Origin: JAGLTZ01 sp023135015
GTDB taxonomy: Bacteria; Blakebacterota; Blakebacteria; Blakebacterales; Blakebacteraceae
Assembly: GCA_030631625.1 (NCBI GenBank)
Contig: DAOVKT010000114.1
Coordinates: forward strand, 1 to 8,436
Length of the DNA: 8,436 bases
Direction of reading: 5' to 3'
The notes under the pieces were generated by a model. The model ran no database searches. It was given only the letters and a program-made list of their open reading frames with translations, and was not told where the DNA came from. Made by a program: the position numbers and the translations under genes. The stretch's first letter is position 1; each line of letters starts with the position of its first letter. Below, piece by piece: positions 7,040 through 8,436 of the stretch.

Positions 7040-7542
7040 GCACGTCCCGGCAGCAACCCCGTATTCTGGGAGTAGACCCCGGATCACGAATAACAGGGTG
7101 GGGATTGATCGAGGTCGAGGGAAGTGAACCCCGGTGGCTCGATCACGGTGTCATTCGCCTTCACCAGAAGGCCCCTCTGCCGGAGCGTCTTTCCCTGCTC
7201 TATGATGGAATGACATCACTGCTTTCGAAGACCGAGCCCGATGAGGTTGCGGTCGAGGAGCTCTATGTGGCCCGCAATGCCCGCTCGGCGCTGATACTGG
7301 GGCACGCCCGCGGGGTTATCATGCTCGCCTGCGCCCGGCACGGCCTCATACCGGAAGAGTATCCGGCCAACACGGTGAAACAGGCGGTGCTGGGCCAGGG
7401 TGGGGCCTCGGCGACGAAGGAGCGGGTCGCCTTCATGGTCCGCGCCATCCTTGGACTGGATGAGATCCCTCAGCCTGCCGATATTACCGACGCTCTGGCA
7501 TGTGCGATCTGCCACGCCCATAAGCGGGACCTGCCGACATGA
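7036..7542 (+). CDS. ruvC: Holliday junction resolvase RuvC
   Basis: A 168-residue endonuclease that cuts Holliday junctions symmetrically after RuvAB branch migration. The four acidic metal-binding residues are present: Asp14 in GVDPGS, Glu74 in VAVEELYV, and Asp149 and Asp152 in PADITDALACAI, matching D7, E66, D138 and D141 of E. coli RuvC. The block ARNARSALILGHARGVI is also typical. The start is GTG 7036, overlapping the yebC stop as GTGA. A purine-rich GGGGAGG (7028-7034) is only one base from the GTG, too near for usual initiation, so translation probably depends on ribosomes finishing yebC. No other ATG, GTG or TTG start lies before the IlGVDPG block, and homologues begin close to it. 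The last bases overlap ruvA as ATGA. Confidence 0.96.
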   Translation: MSTSRQQPRILGVDPGSRITGWGLIEVEGSEPRWLDHGVIRLHQKAPLPERLSLLYDGMTSLLSKTEPDEVAVEELYVARNARSALILGHARGVIMLACARHGLIPEEYPANTVKQAVLGQGGASATKERVAFMVRAILGLDEIPQPADITDALACAICHAHKRDLPT

Positions 7543-8150
7543 TCTCATATCTGAAAGGGACACTGGCTGCAAAGCATCCAACCGAAGCTGTCGTCGAGGT
7601 CGGAGGGGTCGGGATGAGGTGCCGCATAAGCCTCGCAACCTTCGCGGCGCTGCCCGAAGTCGGCAGCCCGGTCCACCTGGTCACCCAGATGGTGGTCCGC
7701 GACGACGGGATAGACCTGTACGGCTTCTTCTCTGAGGCCGAAAGGATCCTGTTCGGGCTTTTGAAGGGGGTGTCAGGGGTCGGGCCTAGAATGGCGCAGG
7801 GTATACTATCCGGGCTTTCTGTGGAGGAGTTCGCGCAGGCTCTTGCGACGGAGAATCTGGCGGTCCTCACCTCTATCAGGGGGGTGGGCAGGAAGACTGC
7901 GGAGCGGCTTGTCCTTGAGCTTAAAGAGAAACTCCCCCGCCTGGAGGAGGTCACCGGCAGACCAATTCCGAGGGAATTGGAGCTGGAGGAGGAGGTTCCG
8001 CCGTGGGAGGAGGAAGCCGTACTCGCACTGCGTTCACTAGGCTACGGCGCCTCCGACGCCGAGGCGGCGGTCCGCCGGGCCCTTACGGCGCTGGAGGGGG
8101 AACCCACTGTAGAGAGTGTCGTCAAACGTGCGCTGACCCTGGCACGTTGA
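7539..8150 (+). CDS. ruvA: Holliday junction branch migration protein RuvA
   Basis: A 203-residue junction-binding subunit of the RuvAB motor, of standard length. The N-terminal OB-like domain covers about 1-62 and ends in VVRDDGIDLYGF, where Asp55-Asp56 correspond to the acidic pin (Glu55-Asp56 in E. coli) that separates strands at the crossover. Two helix-hairpin-helix motifs follow: GVSGVGP (77-83) and IRGVGRKTA (113-121). After an acidic, proline-containing linker (about 140-156, rich in Glu), the C-terminal domain at about 157-203 (EAVLALRSLGYG onward) is the part that contacts RuvB. ATG 7539 overlaps the ruvC stop as ATGA, and no clear Shine-Dalgarno is visible, so translation is probably coupled to ruvC. 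Confidence 0.96.
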   Translation: MISYLKGTLAAKHPTEAVVEVGGVGMRCRISLATFAALPEVGSPVHLVTQMVVRDDGIDLYGFFSEAERILFGLLKGVSGVGPRMAQGILSGLSVEEFAQALATENLAVLTSIRGVGRKTAERLVLELKEKLPRLEEVTGRPIPRELELEEEVPPWEEEAVLALRSLGYGASDAEAAVRRALTALEGEPTVESVVKRALTLAR

Positions 8151-8155
8151 ATCCC

Positions 8156-8175
8156 GAGCCTACCTACCGGGGCTC
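8156..8175 (+). other. Small hairpin over the possible ruvB ribosome-binding site
   Basis: GAGCC (8156-8160) pairs with GGCTC (8171-8175) around a ten-base loop, in the short ruvA-ruvB gap. The 3' arm includes part of the GGGG that is the only visible Shine-Dalgarno candidate for ruvB. Five base pairs with a large loop is weak, so a regulatory effect is speculative. Confidence 0.2.
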
Positions 8176-8180
8176 TGTTA

Positions 8181-8436
8181 ATGTCTGAACCGCGCATCAC
8201 CGCAGCCAAACCTACGCGTGAAGAACTGGAGTACGAGGAGGTACTACGCCCTCGTTCCTTTGAGGAGTTCGCCGGCCAGCTGGGGGTGGTAGAGAACCTG
8301 CGCCTTTTCATCAAGGCGGCGCTGCAGCGCAAGGAGCCCCTCGACCACCTGTTGATCTTCGGCCTGCCTGGTCTGGGCAAGACCACACTCGCCCATATCG
8401 TGGCGAACGAAATGGGTGTGGATCGCAGAGCCACTT
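8181..8436 (+). CDS. ruvB: Holliday junction branch migration ATPase RuvB (5' part)
   Basis: The first 85 codons of the AAA+ helicase that drives branch migration with RuvA; the window ends before Walker B, the sensors and the winged-helix domain. Visible features are the N-terminal block LRPRSFEEFAGQ (22-33), FIKAALQRKEPLDHLLIF (43-60) and the Walker A motif GLPGLGKTT (61-69), then LAHIVANEMGV. All align well with RuvB; Leu62 stands where most RuvB proteins have Pro (GPPGLGKTT). ATG 8181 is the only standard start after the in-frame stop at 8148-8150. It lies 30 nt past ruvA, with GGGG (8169-8172) as a possible weak ribosome-binding site eight bases upstream. The gene is incomplete only because the window stops. 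Confidence 0.95.
   Translation, partial: MSEPRITAAKPTREELEYEEVLRPRSFEEFAGQLGVVENLRLFIKAALQRKEPLDHLLIFGLPGLGKTTLAHIVANEMGVDRRAT

Overview
This is an ordinary bacterial chromosomal segment of moderately high G+C. By eye it is near 60% in the genes, with a short A/T-rich stretch at the left edge. All recognised genes lie on the + strand: tRNA-Ile(GAT), a sodium:alanine/glycine symporter (AGCS family), a paralogous elongation factor G, an S46-family dipeptidyl-peptidase lipoprotein, yebC, ruvC, ruvA and the 5' part of ruvB, which is cut by the window end. The S46 peptidase, the EF-G-2-type paralogue and the yebC-ruvC-ruvA-ruvB order point to a Gram-negative lineage, perhaps near Gemmatimonadota or another FCB-type or candidate phylum. 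That placement is inference; no rRNA or other strong phylogenetic marker is present.

Layout. Bases 1-105 hold no convincing gene. The tRNA (106-184, CCA encoded) is followed by a likely intrinsic terminator (212-248). A dyad and a good sigma70-like promoter (TTGACA, 17-bp spacer, TAACGT) precede the symporter gene. From there the genes are tightly packed. The symporter and EF-G paralogue are 22 nt apart. The EF-G stop overlaps the most likely start of the S46 peptidase. A 61-nt gap precedes yebC, then yebC/ruvC overlap by GTGA, ruvC/ruvA overlap by ATGA, and 30 nt separate ruvA from ruvB. No terminator is visible after 248, so one long transcript or two (symporter/EF-G/peptidase and yebC/ruvCAB) are both possible.

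How the genes work together. RuvA, RuvB and RuvC form the Holliday-junction branch-migration and resolution machine, and YebC is their frequent neighbour. The S46 enzyme should cut dipeptides from peptides outside the cytoplasm, and the symporter would import small amino acids with Na+, so peptide scavenging is a plausible theme. The EF-G paralogue keeps the translocation tip of domain IV but has Phe where canonical EF-G has the catalytic switch II histidine.

The most notable local point is the start of the S46 gene. A clear lipoprotein signal peptide lies in frame upstream of the first ATG, but no ATG, GTG or TTG exists in that frame. The best start is an ATT codon (3922) overlapping the EF-G stop, 6 nt after a strong AGGAGG. 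I see no CRISPR array, mobile element, prophage or undescribed multi-gene system here.
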